This document shows positions 9,972-11,662 of a stretch of DNA of 11,662 nt, in pieces (positions within the stretch are counted from its first letter, which is position 1; each line of letters begins with the position of its first letter). Source of the stretch: Candidatus Pelagibacter sp. TMED239 (GTDB lineage: Bacteria; Pseudomonadota; Alphaproteobacteria; Pelagibacterales; Pelagibacteraceae); the NCBI GenBank assembly GCA_002169475.2, contig NHKK02000013.1, positions 1 through 11,662 of the forward strand, written 5' to 3'. The notes under the pieces are model-generated. The model was not told the DNA's origin and ran no database searches. It saw only the letters and a program-made list of their open reading frames with translations. A program made the position numbers and the translations under genes.

Positions 9972-11214
9972 GACTTATAGATGTAAATCAGTTGGAATTA
10001 TTGGAGCAGGTATTCAGGGCGCTTGCATAGGCCTTCAATTAATAAAAAAAGGAATACAAGTTACAATTTTTGATAAAAATGACCCTGGTAAGATGACTTC
10101 GTATGGTAACGCAGGTCATTTTTCTCCTTATGCTGTATTACAATTAAACAGACCAGACGTTTTATACGATGTTCCTAAGATGCTTTTCAGTTCATATGGA
10201 CCTTTGGCGCTAAAATGGAATTATATACCTAAAATGATTCCTTGGATTCTTCGCTATCTTAAATCTTGTAATAAAAAATCCATGATGCATACAGCAAAAA
10301 ATATGCATCAGATTTTAAATTTATCCATGGATGCTTATGAAGAAATTTTTCAAGAAATTGATATGACTAATTTAGTAGAACGAAAAGGAATTATTTATAT
10401 TTGGACGAAAGATAATTTAAAAAGTAGAAATTTAGAGATTAAAGTAAGAGATGAGCTTGGTATAAAGCAAAAACTTTTAACTCAAGATGAGATAATAGAT
10501 TTAGAACCAAATTTAAACCCAGTGTTCCACCAAGGGGTACTTTATGAGGATGCTATTCATGCAAGAGACCCATACGGCATAACTAAGAAAATATTTGAAC
10601 GGTTTATAAAAAGAGGAGGTAAATTTGTTAAATCGAAAGTTAAAAGTTTAAAACAAATAAGCGATACTGAAACTTTAATTAAAACTGATACAGACGATTA
10701 TAAATTTGAAAAATCAGTAATTGCATGTGGAGCTTTCTCAAAACCATTAACCGATCAATTGAATGAGGATATTCCATTAGATACAGAAAGAGGCTACCAC
10801 GTTCATTTTAAAGATATGGACCATTTGATAAAGCGCCCAGTAATTTTTCTTGATAGAGGTTTTGGTATGACACCAATGAATCAAGGTCTTAGAGCTGTTG
10901 GAACAGTTGAGCTTGGTGGGTTGAAAAATCCTTTATCAAAAAATAGAATTGATTATGTAGTTCGATGCGCGAAAGAATTATTACCTCAACTAGGAAAACA
11001 TGAAGATGAATGGTTGGGCTTTCGACCAACATTACCAGATTTCCTTCCAGTTATGGGGCCTTCTTTAAAAAATAAAAATATAATTTATGCTTTTGGCCAC
11101 CATCATTTGGGGTGGACATTAGGAGCAATTACGGGCAAAATTATTTCAGGAATTGTAATGGAAGAAAAAACAAATTTAGATCTATCTCCTTATAGTTCTT
11201 CAAGATTTAATTAG
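9970..11214 (+). CDS. DadA-like FAD-dependent amino-acid dehydrogenase/oxidase
   Basis: It is a flavoprotein of the DAO superfamily, most like D-amino-acid dehydrogenase (DadA), which oxidises D-amino acids to 2-oxo acids and passes electrons to the respiratory chain. It has 414 residues, the usual DadA length (about 410-435). The N-terminal Rossmann motif is SVGIIGAGIQG (G12, G14, G17) with Asp35 ending the second strand to bind the FAD ribose. SYGNAGHFSPYA (about 45-56) is the DadA-type conserved segment after the dinucleotide fold. The substrate domain occupies the middle. The C-terminal FGHHHLGWTLGAITGKIISGIV closes the FAD site. No signal peptide is seen. The true substrate cannot be told from sequence; hydroxyproline, sarcosine-type or other amines are possible. 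The start is secure because the FAD motif begins at residue 9. It probably has its own promoter and is followed closely by a permease gene. Confidence 0.88.
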   Translation: MTYRCKSVGIIGAGIQGACIGLQLIKKGIQVTIFDKNDPGKMTSYGNAGHFSPYAVLQLNRPDVLYDVPKMLFSSYGPLALKWNYIPKMIPWILRYLKSCNKKSMMHTAKNMHQILNLSMDAYEEIFQEIDMTNLVERKGIIYIWTKDNLKSRNLEIKVRDELGIKQKLLTQDEIIDLEPNLNPVFHQGVLYEDAIHARDPYGITKKIFERFIKRGGKFVKSKVKSLKQISDTETLIKTDTDDYKFEKSVIACGAFSKPLTDQLNEDIPLDTERGYHVHFKDMDHLIKRPVIFLDRGFGMTPMNQGLRAVGTVELGGLKNPLSKNRIDYVVRCAKELLPQLGKHEDEWLGFRPTLPDFLPVMGPSLKNKNIIYAFGHHHLGWTLGAITGKIISGIVMEEKTNLDLSPYSSSRFN

Positions 11215-11217
11215 GAG
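11213..11217 (+). promoter_or_regulatory. Shine-Dalgarno for the permease gene, overlapping the preceding stop
   Basis: AGGAG shares its first two bases with the TAG stop of the oxidoreductase gene and lies 4 nt before the TTG at 11222. No ATG is near in this frame before the first membrane helix, so this site supports a TTG start and coupled translation. Confidence 0.55.
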
Positions 11218-11221
11218 CTTT

Positions 11222-11662
11222 TTGTCAAAAAATTATCTAGCTTATTTATTTCTAGTACTAGCAGCATTGTTTTGGTCAGGTAATTTTATTGTTGGAAAGT
11301 TCGCCACATTATTTGAAATTCCTCCGCTAACCTTAAATGTTTTTAGATGGATTTCAGTTTGGTTTATATTAATACCTTTTACTTATAAAGAAATTTACAA
11401 GAATTTACCTTATATTAAAAAGAATTGGCTTGTTATTAGTTTTATGGGAATAATAACAATAAGTACTTTTAACTCTGTTGTTTATTTTGCACTAAATTAT
11501 ACTCAAGTAATAAATGCAGTTCTAATGTTAGCTGCTATTCCTGCGGCTACAATTGTTCTTTCGTCTTTAATGAAAATTGAAAAAACAAATATTTTTCAAA
11601 TTCTTGGACTGTTGTTGTCAATTATAGGAATTGGATCAATTATTTCCAACGGTGATATTCAA
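11222..11662 (+). CDS. EamA/DMT-superfamily permease, 5' part (runs off window)
   Basis: It is a membrane transporter of the drug/metabolite (EamA, RhaT-like) superfamily, whose members usually export or import small metabolites such as amino acids. The window shows 147 codons, about half of the usual 290-residue, ten-helix protein. The product begins with SKNYLAYLFLVLAALFWSGNF after the initiator, and the ALFWSGNFIVGK segment is the classic EamA first-helix signature. Further hydrophobic segments lie at about residues 38-54, 72-93, 97-117 and 126-143; ALNYTQVINAVLMLAAIPA is the typical third/fourth-helix region. A TTG start is inferred from AGGAG 4 nt upstream and the absence of an ATG. It starts 7 nt after the oxidoreductase stop, so the two probably form one transcription unit for uptake or release and oxidation of a related compound; the substrate is unknown. 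Confidence 0.85.
   Translation, partial: MSKNYLAYLFLVLAALFWSGNFIVGKFATLFEIPPLTLNVFRWISVWFILIPFTYKEIYKNLPYIKKNWLVISFMGIITISTFNSVVYFALNYTQVINAVLMLAAIPAATIVLSSLMKIEKTNIFQILGLLLSIIGIGSIISNGDIQ

Overview
The window is a gene-dense, strongly AT-rich stretch with every recognisable gene on the + strand. Very short or overlapping gene junctions, Lys/Asn/Ile-rich proteins, an alphaproteobacterial-type acetolactate synthase C-terminus and the gene order together suggest a streamlined marine alphaproteobacterium of the SAR11/Pelagibacterales kind. That placement comes from composition and recognition of protein families; no search was run.

Positions 2-3854 hold branched-chain amino-acid biosynthesis: the 3' part of the acetolactate synthase large subunit (ilvB/ilvI), its regulatory small subunit (ilvN/ilvH), ketol-acid reductoisomerase (ilvC) and 2-isopropylmalate synthase (leuA). 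One nucleotide after leuA the cell-elongation (rod/elongasome) cluster starts: mreB, mreC, mreD, mrdA (PBP2) and rodA, positions 3856-9344. It is packed with 1-18 nt gaps or short overlaps. A bactofilin gene (9413-9913, TTG start) follows. The window ends with a DadA-like FAD oxidoreductase (9970-11214) and the 5' part of an EamA/DMT-type permease (from 11222, TTG start, running off the end).

The Ilv enzymes and LeuA turn pyruvate (and 2-oxobutyrate) into valine, isoleucine and leucine precursors. MreB filaments, MreC/MreD, the SEDS glycosyltransferase RodA and the transpeptidase PBP2 form one machine for side-wall peptidoglycan synthesis. Bactofilin is a second, nucleotide-free cytoskeletal polymer probably serving the same envelope. 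The oxidoreductase and permease look like a separate small-molecule use and transport unit.

The most notable observation is that the PBP2 gene is split between two frames exactly at a run of ten A residues (7368-7377), with both halves otherwise well conserved. This is either a one-base assembly/sequencing error, a true mutation, or a gene that depends on poly(A) transcriptional slippage. Secondary observations are inverted repeats overlapping the starts of leuA, mreC and the oxidoreductase gene, the last one lying next to a perfect -10 box. Otherwise this is a conserved housekeeping region. I see no mobile element, CRISPR, tRNA, rRNA or evident novel system, and no gene-free stretch longer than about 85 nt.
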